Positions 1 to 6,899 of a stretch of DNA of 64,000 nucleotides are shown here, piece by piece. Every line of letters begins with the position of its first letter. Position 1 is the stretch's first letter. Below the pieces are notes generated by a model that searched no databases, had not been told where the DNA came from, and saw only the letters and a program-made list of their open reading frames with translations. This DNA is from Methylobacterium nodulans ORS 2060. Its GTDB lineage: Bacteria; Pseudomonadota; Alphaproteobacteria; Rhizobiales; Beijerinckiaceae. The translations under genes and the position numbers were made by a program. The stretch lies in the NCBI RefSeq assembly GCF_000022085.1, contig NC_011894.1, positions 1,390,501-1,454,500 on the forward strand. Direction: 5' to 3'.

Positions 1-144
1 GGGCCCACGAAGCCGGACATTCGGCCCTGACGGGCGCATAGCGTCAACAACTAAGCCGTGCTCACGACGTTCCAAGTGGAAAATCGCCTGCACGACCGGA
101 TCATCCACACCGAAGGCGTAAACGAAAGCTCAAGATCGCGCCCG
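1..144. other. left-edge segment without an assigned gene
   Basis: No gene can be supported here. On the minus strand one frame stays open from about position 131 to the window edge, with a plausible amino-acid mix, but it starts directly after a stop codon, has only internal GTG/ATG candidates and shows no motif I recognise. It could be the start of a gene lying outside the window, or chance. Confidence 0.3.
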
Positions 145-1158
145 TCACGCCCCGGTCCAGCTGACGCGCCCCTCGAGAGGGTAGGCCGGATCGGTGTAGC
201 CGGGCGTGGAAGGATGCCCGGCCGGGACGAGACGGTCCACCAGGGCCTCGTCCTCGGGCGTGAACCGATAGGCGAGCGCGCCCGCGTAGGATTCCCACTG
301 CGCGACGGTGCGGGGCCCCGCGATCACCGATGTGACCGCGCGGTTGTTGAGCACCCAGGCGACCGCGAAATCGACCGGAGAGGCGCCGCGGCCTTGCGCG
401 TGGGCCTTGATCTCGCGGGCGATGGCGAGGCTCTCGGGCCGCCACTCGGTCTGCATCATGCGGGTGTCGCCGCGGCCCGCCCGGGTGCCCGCCGGAGGCG
501 GGGCGCCCGGATCGTACTTCGCGGTGAGCACGCCGCGGGCGAGGGGCGAGTAGGGCACGACGCCGAGGCCGAAATGGGTGCAGGCCGGCAGGTGCTCGAC
601 CTCGGGCATGCGGTTGAGCGCGTTGTAGTAGGGCTGGCTCGCCGCCGGCCGGTCGAGGCCGAGCCCGTCGCAGATCCGGCAGATCTCGGCGACCCGCCAC
701 GCCCGGTGGTTCGAAACCGCGAAATAGCGGATCTTGCCGGCCCGGATCAGGTCGCCCATCGCCCGCACGGTCTCCTCAAGGGGCGTGTCGTGGTCCTCCT
801 TGTGGAGGTAGTAGAGGTCGATGCGGTCGGTGCCCAGGCGCCGCAGGCTCGCCTCGCAGGCGCGGATCAGGTGGGCGCGCGAGAGGCCGCGGTCGTTGGG
901 TCCCGGCCCCATGGGATTGGCCACCTTGGTGGCGAGAACCCAGGCGTCGCGCTCGCGGGCGATGGCGCGGCCCACCACCTCCTCGGAGCGCCCGTCGTTG
1001 TAGACGTCGGCCGTGTCGATGAAATTGAGGCCCTTCTCGCGGGCATCCGCGATGATGCGGGCGGCTTCCGCCTCCTCGGTCTGGCCGCCGAACATCATGG
1101 TGCCGAGACAGAGGGGAGAGACCTTGAGACCGGACCGACCGAGCGTGCGGTACTCCAT
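145..1158 (-). CDS. aldo/keto reductase
   Basis: Cytosolic NADPH-dependent oxidoreductase of the aldo/keto reductase superfamily (337 aa), reducing aldehydes or ketones; the physiological substrate cannot be read from sequence. The N-terminus MEYRTLGRSGLKVSPLCLGT is the usual opening strand, and the catalytic tetrad is visible as Asp48, Tyr53 (in DTADVY), Lys78 (LATKV) and His119 (YYLHKED). The open frame extends 32 codons further upstream, but that extension is Pro/Arg-rich with no family match, so the ATG at 1158 is chosen. It is a single gene, divergent from the MFS gene at 1471. Family assignment is firm; substrate is unknown. Confidence 0.93.
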   Translation of the reverse strand: MEYRTLGRSGLKVSPLCLGTMMFGGQTEEAEAARIIADAREKGLNFIDTADVYNDGRSEEVVGRAIARERDAWVLATKVANPMGPGPNDRGLSRAHLIRACEASLRRLGTDRIDLYYLHKEDHDTPLEETVRAMGDLIRAGKIRYFAVSNHRAWRVAEICRICDGLGLDRPAASQPYYNALNRMPEVEHLPACTHFGLGVVPYSPLARGVLTAKYDPGAPPPAGTRAGRGDTRMMQTEWRPESLAIAREIKAHAQGRGASPVDFAVAWVLNNRAVTSVIAGPRTVAQWESYAGALAYRFTPEDEALVDRLVPAGHPSTPGYTDPAYPLEGRVSWTGA

Positions 1159-1305
1159 CGCGTCGCTGTCCTCCGATGATGGCGGATCCATGGCCGGCGG
1201 GCGCCGCGGCGCGGGCAGGCCGCCGCACTGTGGAAGCCGGGGTTTTCCTCTCATTCACCCTGTTCGGCAATCCCCCGTTAAGCACGCGGCCGCACAGATT
1301 CCCCC

Positions 1306-1425
1306 ATGTTCCTCGCCGCCATCACCCTCGCCTTCGGCGCCGCCGGCGCCCTCGTCCTCGGCCTGCGGGCCGCGGTCTCGTCCGAAGCCCCCGGGGAGGG
1401 CCCGCACGCGCCGGGCCTTCTCTGA
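1306..1425 (+). CDS. possible 39-residue single-span membrane peptide
   Basis: A short frame starting MFLAAITLAFGAAGALVLGL encodes one strongly hydrophobic segment followed by a short hydrophilic tail ending APGLL. It lies 45 bases upstream of the MFS gene on the same strand and could be a small membrane protein or leader. No convincing ribosome binding site is visible and the composition is typical of the GC-rich background, so it may be chance. Confidence 0.3.
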   Translation: MFLAAITLAFGAAGALVLGLRAAVSSEAPGEGPHAPGLL

Positions 1426-1470
1426 TCCGTCGGCGCCCGGAGGGCGCCGCCCCCCGGCTCCGGCGCCGCG

Positions 1471-2595
1471 ATGCTGACGCGGTTCCTCCTCGTCGCGGCG
1501 GCGCTCTATGCGGGGTACGGCGTCACGTCGCCGTTCCTGCCCTCGATCCTGGCCGAGCGCTCGCTCGGGCCGGACCAGATCGGCCTCGTGCTCGCCGCCG
1601 GGCAGGGCATCCGCCTGGCGGCCGGGCCGCTCGCGGGGCGCCTCGCCGACCGGCTCGACGCCGCGCGCGGCGTGCTGGCGGCCTGCGCCCTCGTCTCCGC
1701 CCTCACGGCGCTCGCCTACCTCGCCGGGCACGGCTTCGCGGCGCTCCTCCTCGTCGGGGTGGCGCATGCGGCGGCCACGGCGCCGCTCGCGCCGCTCACC
1801 GACGCCCTGGCGCTCCCGGCCTCCGCCGCCGGCCGCTTCCGCTACGGCGTCGTGCGCGGGGCCGGCTCGGCGGCCTTCATCGGCGGCACGCTGCTCGCGG
1901 GCGCGGTGATCGCCGGCTTCGGGCGGCCGGCGCTCCTCGTCTGCGGCGCGGCCTTCTTCGGGCTGATGGCGGCGGGCGCCCTGCTCCTCCCGGGAAAGGC
2001 CGCGCGGCCGGAGCCCGCCCGGCCGGGGCTGCTCCTGCGCTCTCCCGCCTTCCGGCGCCTCGTCCTCGTCGCCGCCCTGGTGATCGGCAGCCACGCGATG
2101 CACGACGCCTTCGCGGTGATCCGCTGGCAGGCGGCCGGGATCAGCCCCGGCACCATCAGCCTGCTCTGGGCGGAATCCGTGGCCGCCGAGGTGCTGGTCT
2201 TCACCCTCGCCGGACCTCCGCTCCTCAACCGGCTCGGCCCCTCCCGGGCGCTGATGCTCGCCGGCAGCGCCGCCTCCCTGCGCTGGGCCGTGGCGGCCGG
2301 GACGGCGGCGCTGCCGGCGCTCGTGGCGATCCAGGCCCTGCACGGGCTCACCTTCGCGCTCCTCCACCTCGCCTGCATGCGGGTGATCCTCGCCACGGTG
2401 CCGCCGGCCCTCGCGGCGACCGCCCAGACCCTCTACGGCACGCTCGGGCTGGGGCTTGCGACCACCCTGACGACGCTCGCCGCCGGCCCGCTCTACGGCT
2501 GGGCGGGCCCGTCTGCCTTCTGGGCGATGGCGGTCCTCGCGGCCGCCGCGGTGCCGCTCGCCCGGAGCCTGCCGGCGACGCCGGACGGGTCTTGA
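1471..2595 (+). CDS. MFS transporter, small 12-helix HcaT/LacY-like type
   Basis: Inner-membrane secondary transporter of the major facilitator superfamily (374 aa). Hydrophobic helices run through the whole length with a central basic loop around residue 175. The loop after helix 2 carries the MFS signature GPLAGRLADRLDA, and the opening ALYAGYGVTSPFLPSIL resembles the MFS_1-like group that includes phenylpropionate (HcaT) and nucleoside carriers. The substrate is not determinable. The start ATG follows a GC-rich stretch with no clear Shine-Dalgarno. It stands alone, with an MFS-sized length and no sign of truncation. Confidence 0.85.
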   Translation: MLTRFLLVAAALYAGYGVTSPFLPSILAERSLGPDQIGLVLAAGQGIRLAAGPLAGRLADRLDAARGVLAACALVSALTALAYLAGHGFAALLLVGVAHAAATAPLAPLTDALALPASAAGRFRYGVVRGAGSAAFIGGTLLAGAVIAGFGRPALLVCGAAFFGLMAAGALLLPGKAARPEPARPGLLLRSPAFRRLVLVAALVIGSHAMHDAFAVIRWQAAGISPGTISLLWAESVAAEVLVFTLAGPPLLNRLGPSRALMLAGSAASLRWAVAAGTAALPALVAIQALHGLTFALLHLACMRVILATVPPALAATAQTLYGTLGLGLATTLTTLAAGPLYGWAGPSAFWAMAVLAAAAVPLARSLPATPDGS

Positions 2596-2667
2596 CCCGG
2601 GCGGCTCGGGGGCGGACCGGAACCCGGCCCACGGGGGTCCGGTTCCCCCGGAAGATGGGAGACCGCC

Positions 2668-3105
2668 ATGCCGACCGAACTGCCGAACGAACGCACCATC
2701 CGCGCCCCGGGTTCGATGGAACTCGACCCGACTGCCGAGGGCGTCGCCCTCGACGAGACGCGCCGGCTCATCGCCTCCAACAAGGTCGAGGGCACGGCCG
2801 TCTACAACCGAAAGGGCGAGAGCCTCGGTACGATCTACAACTTCATGGTCGATAAGGTCTCGGGTCAGGTCGCCTATGCGGTCCTGTCCTTCGGGGGCTT
2901 CCTGGGCCTCGGGGAGAGCTACCATCCAGTGCCCTGGCGGGCGCTCACCTACGACGTCGATCTCGGCGGCTACGTGATCGATATCGATGCGGACAGGCTC
3001 GCGGACGCGCCGCGGCAGGGACCGGACGAGGATCCCTTCGCGGATCCGGCCTTCGGCGGGCGGGTCGACGCGCATTGGGGCGCCCGCCGGTCCGAGGCGG
3101 CCTGA
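2668..3105 (+). CDS. PRC-barrel domain protein
   Basis: Soluble 145-residue protein with one PRC-barrel domain over roughly residues 30-110. Recognisable elements are the N-terminal strand NKVEGTAVYNRKGESLGTIY, the middle strand QVAYAVLSFGGFLGLGESYH and the VPWRAL turn typical of this fold. Short PRC-barrel proteins of this layout are common in rhizobial and methylobacterial genomes, often stress-associated, with no defined biochemical role. The start is supported by GGGAGA seven bases upstream of the ATG. Its 3' end overlaps the annotated start of the next gene by 31 bases. Confidence 0.88.
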   Translation: MPTELPNERTIRAPGSMELDPTAEGVALDETRRLIASNKVEGTAVYNRKGESLGTIYNFMVDKVSGQVAYAVLSFGGFLGLGESYHPVPWRALTYDVDLGGYVIDIDADRLADAPRQGPDEDPFADPAFGGRVDAHWGARRSEAA

Positions 3106-4043
3106 CCGCCGTGGAGGCGGGAGGGCCCGAGGGCGAGGAGTCCCGCGGGGCGGGGTTCTCCATCGCGCCGGGCGGAGCCAAGCGGCCCGGCGTGCTGGTG
3201 GCCATGCCCTTCGACCGCGGGCTGATCGCGCGCTTCCGCGAGACCTTTCCGACCGCGAAGTTCCGGCGGTCGCTGCGGCGCTGGTTCGTGCCGGGCACCA
3301 CGGCCGGGCGGCGGGTCGATGCCTGGATCGGCCGGGAGCTCTCGGCCTTCGATGCTCATGGCGACGACAAGGGCCGCGATGCCTATGCCTTCGAGCCGCT
3401 GACCAGCCGGTATCTCGACCCCGCGCCCGAGAGCCTGATCGTCCGCACGCCCTATTCGCGGACCGTGGTCGAGACCCTGCGGGGCCTGCCCTCGGCCCAT
3501 TGGGATCCGGCGATCCGGGCCTGGCGCGTGCCCTGGCGGGCCTACGAGGCGCTCAAGGCGGTCTGGCCGGCGATCGAGGCGGCGGCCGCCCGCAACGAGC
3601 CGGAGGCGAAGCGGGCCCGCCGCGAGGCGATCCGGGACCGGGAGGCCGAGAGCGAGCGCCGCCGCCGTCGCTTCCCGGTGCCGGCCGACGACCTGCCGCC
3701 GCTCGGGGTGCCGGTCGAGACCGCCGCCTTCGGCGTCGTGGTATTCGAGGCGCTCGACACCGAGCCGGTCGGGCCGGGCGAGGTGCCGCACGCCGTCGCG
3801 CCGCTGCCTCCGGGCCGCGCCGTCGTCTGGGGCTGGTGGCGGATGCCGAGCTTCCGGGAACTTGCGGAGGTGACCCCCGCGGCGCGGCCGGACGACGTCC
3901 GCCGCGGCTGGTGGCCGCCGACCCGCGAGGGGCTGGAGACCCGCCGCCGGCGCCTGCGCGAGACCGAGCGCGCCCGGGCGACGCGGGCCCGGCGGAGCGG
4001 GCAGGAGGCGGCGGAGCAGGCCGAGGAGAGCATGGCGGAATGA
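3075..4043 (+). CDS. hypothetical protein with two HARP-like repeats
   Basis: Hydrophilic cytosolic protein (up to 322 aa). Two similar segments occur: about residues 40-87 (VAMPFDRGLIARFRETFPTA followed by a W-FVP turn) and about 118-166 (VRTPYSRTVVETLRGLPSAH followed by W-P-IRAW-VPW). Both follow the HARP/RPA-associated pattern of SMARCAL1-type annealing helicases: an aromatic residue, a helix, then a Trp-containing hairpin. No helicase motor is present. The C-terminal third is highly charged. The start is uncertain: the ATG at 3075 lies inside the previous gene, a GTG lies just after that gene's stop, and an ATG at 3204 begins the first repeat directly. The role is unknown; nucleic-acid binding is an inference. 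Confidence 0.6.
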   Translation: MGRPPVRGGLTAVEAGGPEGEESRGAGFSIAPGGAKRPGVLVAMPFDRGLIARFRETFPTAKFRRSLRRWFVPGTTAGRRVDAWIGRELSAFDAHGDDKGRDAYAFEPLTSRYLDPAPESLIVRTPYSRTVVETLRGLPSAHWDPAIRAWRVPWRAYEALKAVWPAIEAAAARNEPEAKRARREAIRDREAESERRRRRFPVPADDLPPLGVPVETAAFGVVVFEALDTEPVGPGEVPHAVAPLPPGRAVVWGWWRMPSFRELAEVTPAARPDDVRRGWWPPTREGLETRRRRLRETERARATRARRSGQEAAEQAEESMAE

Positions 4044-4046
4044 TCA

Positions 4047-4183
4047 TGCCAACGGCCCAGGCTGCTGAGGCAGCGGGAGCTGACGCAGCGGGCCGTCGAC
4101 CCGTCTCGACTGTCTGGTGCCAAGCCGGAGGCTTATCGAAAGCTCGAGACCGGAACCAACAGTCATGGTCAACGACTGTTGGG
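4047..4183 (+). repeat. repeat family A, copy 1 (diverged)
   Basis: Intergenic palindromic element beginning 4 bases after the stop of the preceding gene. It opens CCAACGGCCCAGGCTGCTGA, has an inner segment with the GCCAAGCC / AGGCTT pair, and ends in the hairpin CCAACAGTC...GACTGTTGG (4157-4165 with 4175-4183). Other copies lie at 17295, 57455 and 62592 (reverse). This copy is the most diverged. Confidence 0.75.
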
Positions 4184-4262
4184 ATGGGTTCACCACCGGC
4201 TGCGCCGAGCCTGACGGATGAACCCGGCTGACCGGGCGCTTCCTTCTGTGGCAGCCCCGATA
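4184..4262 (-). repeat. repeat family C, partial copy joined to repeat A
   Basis: Directly continues repeat A copy 1. GGTTCACCACCGGCTGCGCC, then CCTGACGGATGAA and CTGTGGCAGCC, match the reverse complement of the right end of the family C copy at 62346-62591. The same C-next-to-A junction recurs near 40975 and 62592. The rest of the interval to 4489 shows nothing I can name apart from the promoter-proximal box at 4462. Confidence 0.65.
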
Positions 4263-4461
4263 GCCCTCGATCGAATGGTTGCTCGGCATGAGGACCGGTG
4301 TGGCTGCCGGAGCGCGTCTCGGCTGGATCGCGACGGCCCGCCGGCGACGAGCGTCTGTCGGCGGCGCGGGCCGGAGGAGTCCACCATCCCCACCCCGAAT
4401 GCCCCCGGGTCTCCTGCGCACCATTGACAGGCCAGCGTGGCTACGGCTTTATGCCTCGCTC

Positions 4462-4485
4462 ATGTAATACTATAACGTTTCATAT
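4462..4485. promoter_or_regulatory. Zur-like operator upstream of the cobW pseudogene
   Basis: An AT-rich imperfect dyad, GTAATACTATAACGTTTC, sits immediately before the CobW-family start at 4490. Alphaproteobacterial Zur sites have the form G-AAT-TTATAAC-TT-C, and CobW (COG0523) plus DUF1826 genes are classic Zur targets, so a zinc-repressed promoter is plausible. The match was judged by eye. Confidence 0.4.
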
Positions 4486-4489
4486 ATCG

Positions 4490-4894
4490 ATGCCGCCCAC
4501 CTCACCTCTCCTCCCCGTCAGCCTCCTGTCCGGCGTCCTCGGCGCGGGCAAGACGACGCTCCTCAACCAGGTGCTGAACGACCGTGAAGGCCGGCGCGGC
4601 GCGGTCATCGCCAACGACATGAACGAGGTGAACATCGACGCCGATCTCGTGCGCGATGGCGGCGCGAACCTCTCGCGCACCGATGAAATGCTCATCGAGA
4701 TGACCAACGGCTGCATCCCCTGGAGCCGGCGCTGGGGCGACCGGCGGCAGGAACTCGTGTTCATCGGCGGCCCCGATAGGGGCGAGGCCGCGATCCGGGT
4801 GGGGTTGGACGCCAGTCTCGCCGACAGTGTCACGACTGGGCCGACGAAGGCGCAGAAGCGGCTCGACGACCTGTTCCCGGTCTGGGGGGTGTAA
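4490..4894 (+). pseudogene. CobW/COG0523 zinc-chaperone GTPase, internally deleted
   Basis: The frame starts like a normal G3E-family metallochaperone GTPase: Walker A GVLGAGKTT (residues 15-23), NDMNEVNIDADL, then EMTNGCI. Immediately after NGCI, where the CxCC metal-binding motif and the rest of the GTPase domain should follow, it jumps to the family's extreme C-terminal strand WGDRRQELVFIGG and ends LFPVWGV. About 134 residues remain against roughly 400 for the family, so G2-G4 motifs and the metal site are missing. Reading frame is kept across the junction. It precedes the DUF1826 gene by 4 bases and has a Zur-like box upstream, the standard zinc-limitation context. Almost certainly non-functional as a GTPase. 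Confidence 0.8.
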
Positions 4895-4898
4895 TCCG

Positions 4899-5645
4899 GT
4901 GGCCTTCCAGACCTCCCTTGCCGCTCAGAGGTCCGATCACGGAGCGCGCCCGCAACGGGCGGCCGGATGCGACGGCGACACAGGCGACAGGCAGGTCGGG
5001 GACGTGGAACGGCAGGCGGCTGTGGCCGGGCTGCCAGGCCATGTCCGCGCAAGTGACGGCCCGAAGGTCCTGCGGACCATCCGAAGGCCGGGCATCAACC
5101 TCGTGCTGTGGCAGCGCCGGCTCCCCGAAGCCGTCGAGAGACGCCTCGTCACGCACCCGACGGATGCGCTGCCGCAGCTGCGGCTCGTGACGCGTCCCAG
5201 CCGCGTTGCCGCCGATCTCGCTGGCTGCATGGATCGGCTCGCCGTGGTCGATGCGGACACCGCGAAGTGGCTCGTCGCCGACATCACCGGCCTCGCCGCG
5301 ACCTTGGCCAATCTCTGTGGCGCTGCCCGCGTCGCGATTCGTCTGGAGGTCGTCGAGGGAGACGCCTGCCGGTTCTTCCACACCGACACCATCGCTCTGC
5401 GCCTCGCGACCACCTATCGGGGCCGCGGCACGCAATGGCTCTCCCAGGATGATGCCGCCTGCTTCGGGAGAAGCGCATCGGTTCCGGACGCCGCCATTCG
5501 CGAGGTGGACACCGGCGTGGTCGCGGTCTTCAAGGGGGCACGGACGGTCGCATCGTCCGCCGGCCCTCTGGTGCACAGGTCGCCGCCTCGCCGCATCGGC
5601 GATGACGTCAGGCTGTTCCTCGCGATCGATCCGGCTCCATCCTGA
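4899..5645 (+). CDS. DUF1826 domain protein
   Basis: Cytosolic protein of about 248 aa belonging to DUF1826, a family typically encoded beside Zur-regulated CobW genes. Family features are the N-terminal region ending INLVLWQRRLP, the middle LATTYRGRGTQWL, and the C-terminal VAVFKGAR followed by LVHRSPP and LFLAIDP. No biochemical activity is established; a role in adaptation to zinc limitation is inferred from context. The GTG at 4899, 4 bases after the CobW stop, is the best start; the open frame runs further upstream only inside the CobW reading frame. It looks intact although its partner is broken. Confidence 0.75.
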   Translation: MAFQTSLAAQRSDHGARPQRAAGCDGDTGDRQVGDVERQAAVAGLPGHVRASDGPKVLRTIRRPGINLVLWQRRLPEAVERRLVTHPTDALPQLRLVTRPSRVAADLAGCMDRLAVVDADTAKWLVADITGLAATLANLCGAARVAIRLEVVEGDACRFFHTDTIALRLATTYRGRGTQWLSQDDAACFGRSASVPDAAIREVDTGVVAVFKGARTVASSAGPLVHRSPPRRIGDDVRLFLAIDPAPS

Positions 5646-5801
5646 ACGGGCTGCAACCAGCCCCTGCGGGCTGTGAGATCAAGGCGGCGGCCGTTCCACG
5701 TGACGAGGCCGAAGCCGGCGCGATCGCTTCGAAGCGTTAAGTCAGCGTGGGGCGTGTTTCCGGCAGTTGACAACCCTTGTGCCGATCGGTTCTTGAGCCA
5801 T

Positions 5802-5991
5802 GGTCAAGGTTCTCTCCGTCCCATGACGGAGAGCGAAGAGGGAATCCGGTGCGGCGCCCCTGCGTCAAGGCCGGAGCTGTCCCCGCAACTGTAAGCGACG
5901 AGTCATCCCTCGCTCCGCGTCACTGGTGAGGTGTCACCGGGAAGACCAGAGGGATGGCAGCGACCCGCGAGCCAGGAGACCTGCCTTGACC
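5802..5991 (+). promoter_or_regulatory. cobalamin (B12) riboswitch
   Basis: Leader RNA with the conserved cobalamin-riboswitch core: GAAGAGGGAATCCGGTG, then GAGCTGTCCCCGCAACTGTA, then GGGAAGACC, and the B12 box GCCAGGAGACCTGCC. The closing P1 helix is perfect: GGTCAAGG (5802-5809) pairs with CCTTGACC (5984-5991). It lies 116 bases upstream of the methyltransferase gene heading the btu operon. Known members of this class shut off expression when adenosylcobalamin or related corrinoids bind. A possible expression platform is the CCCCTGAGGTTCGGGG hairpin just ahead of the ribosome binding site, which could sequester it. Confidence 0.95.
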
Positions 5992-6107
5992 GTGACATGT
6001 CTCGTGGGCGGGGAGTCCTGACGGGTCGCATGCGCGCGAGCAGCCTGAGCGCTGCGGCAGCTGCCTGCGTCCGCGATCGGTCTCCCCTGAGGTTCGGGGA
6101 AGGACCG

Positions 6108-6899
6108 ATGGAACAGTCTCGATCGTCAACGGCACCCAACGAGGTCGCCGACATCCCGCAACGCACGGATCCGCCCGGGATCGATCCGCTCGAACTCTAC
6201 GCGGGCGGGATCGACAGCTCGGATTATGTCGCGCGGATCATTCCGCTTCTGCGGGCAGCGGTGCCGCAGGTTGGCGATCTCCTCGATGTCGGCGCTGGCG
6301 GCGGCCAGCTCGGACACGCCCTCCGCGACCGGGCGGCAGCCTGGACGGTGATCGAGCCGGCGCCTGCCATGCAGCGCCGGTTGCGGGCGCTGGCTCCGCC
6401 GCCACAGCTCCATCCGCTCGGCTGGCGGGAGGCCGACCTGCCGGATGGCTGTGCCGACACGGTGCTGGCCGCCAACATGCCCGCGCCCCTGACCGATGCG
6501 GCGGCATTCCTCATCCGGTGCCGGCGATGGGCCCGGCGCACCATCGTCTGGCTGGTTCCCGCCCAGCAGGGTCCCCGCGGCCTCTGCCTTGCCGGCTGCC
6601 TGCCGCGCGAATGGCACGGCGAGGACGAAACGCCGGGCGTCGACATCGTGCTCCGACGCCTGCCGCCCGGCGAGCGGCCTGCCATCGCAACGCGCGTCGA
6701 CTGGACCTTCAGCGCGATCGTTCCCGACTTTGCGCCGATGGCAGCCTACCTCGCCGAACGTCTCGGCTGGGCCCCTGGCGATCCCCGGCGCCCTGCGCTC
6801 CGCCGGCACCTCAAGGCCCAGGCCATCGCTGTCCCCGGCGGCCATCGCCTCTCCGTTCCCCGTACCTCGGCCATCCTCGTCTGGAGAAAAGACTCGTGA
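6108..6899 (+). CDS. class I SAM-dependent methyltransferase, first gene of the B12-uptake operon
   Basis: Cytosolic 263-residue protein with a Rossmann-type SAM fold. Motif I is DLLDVGAGGGQLG (around residues 57-69), followed by an acidic second strand (WTVIEPAP) and the later hydrophobic strand ADTVLAANMPAPL. The C-terminal half holds family-specific elements around CRRWARRTIVWLVPA. The substrate is unknown. The ATG at 6108 has GGGGAAGGA upstream; longer versions of the frame run into the riboswitch and are rejected. Its stop overlaps the btuB start (TGATG), so the two are translationally coupled. Position under the riboswitch suggests a corrinoid-related job, such as modifying a corrinoid or an uptake component, but nothing in the sequence proves it. 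Confidence 0.85.
   Translation: MEQSRSSTAPNEVADIPQRTDPPGIDPLELYAGGIDSSDYVARIIPLLRAAVPQVGDLLDVGAGGGQLGHALRDRAAAWTVIEPAPAMQRRLRALAPPPQLHPLGWREADLPDGCADTVLAANMPAPLTDAAAFLIRCRRWARRTIVWLVPAQQGPRGLCLAGCLPREWHGEDETPGVDIVLRRLPPGERPAIATRVDWTFSAIVPDFAPMAAYLAERLGWAPGDPRRPALRRHLKAQAIAVPGGHRLSVPRTSAILVWRKDS

Noticed and set aside
58..1179. Long plus-strand open frame opposite the aldo/keto reductase
   Set aside because: Arg/Gly/Asp-rich shadow; the minus strand encodes a clear reductase with its catalytic tetrad.
1255..3075. 606-codon minus-strand open frame
   Set aside because: Low-complexity Arg/Glu/Gly composition, antisense to the MFS and PRC-barrel genes, no recognisable domain.
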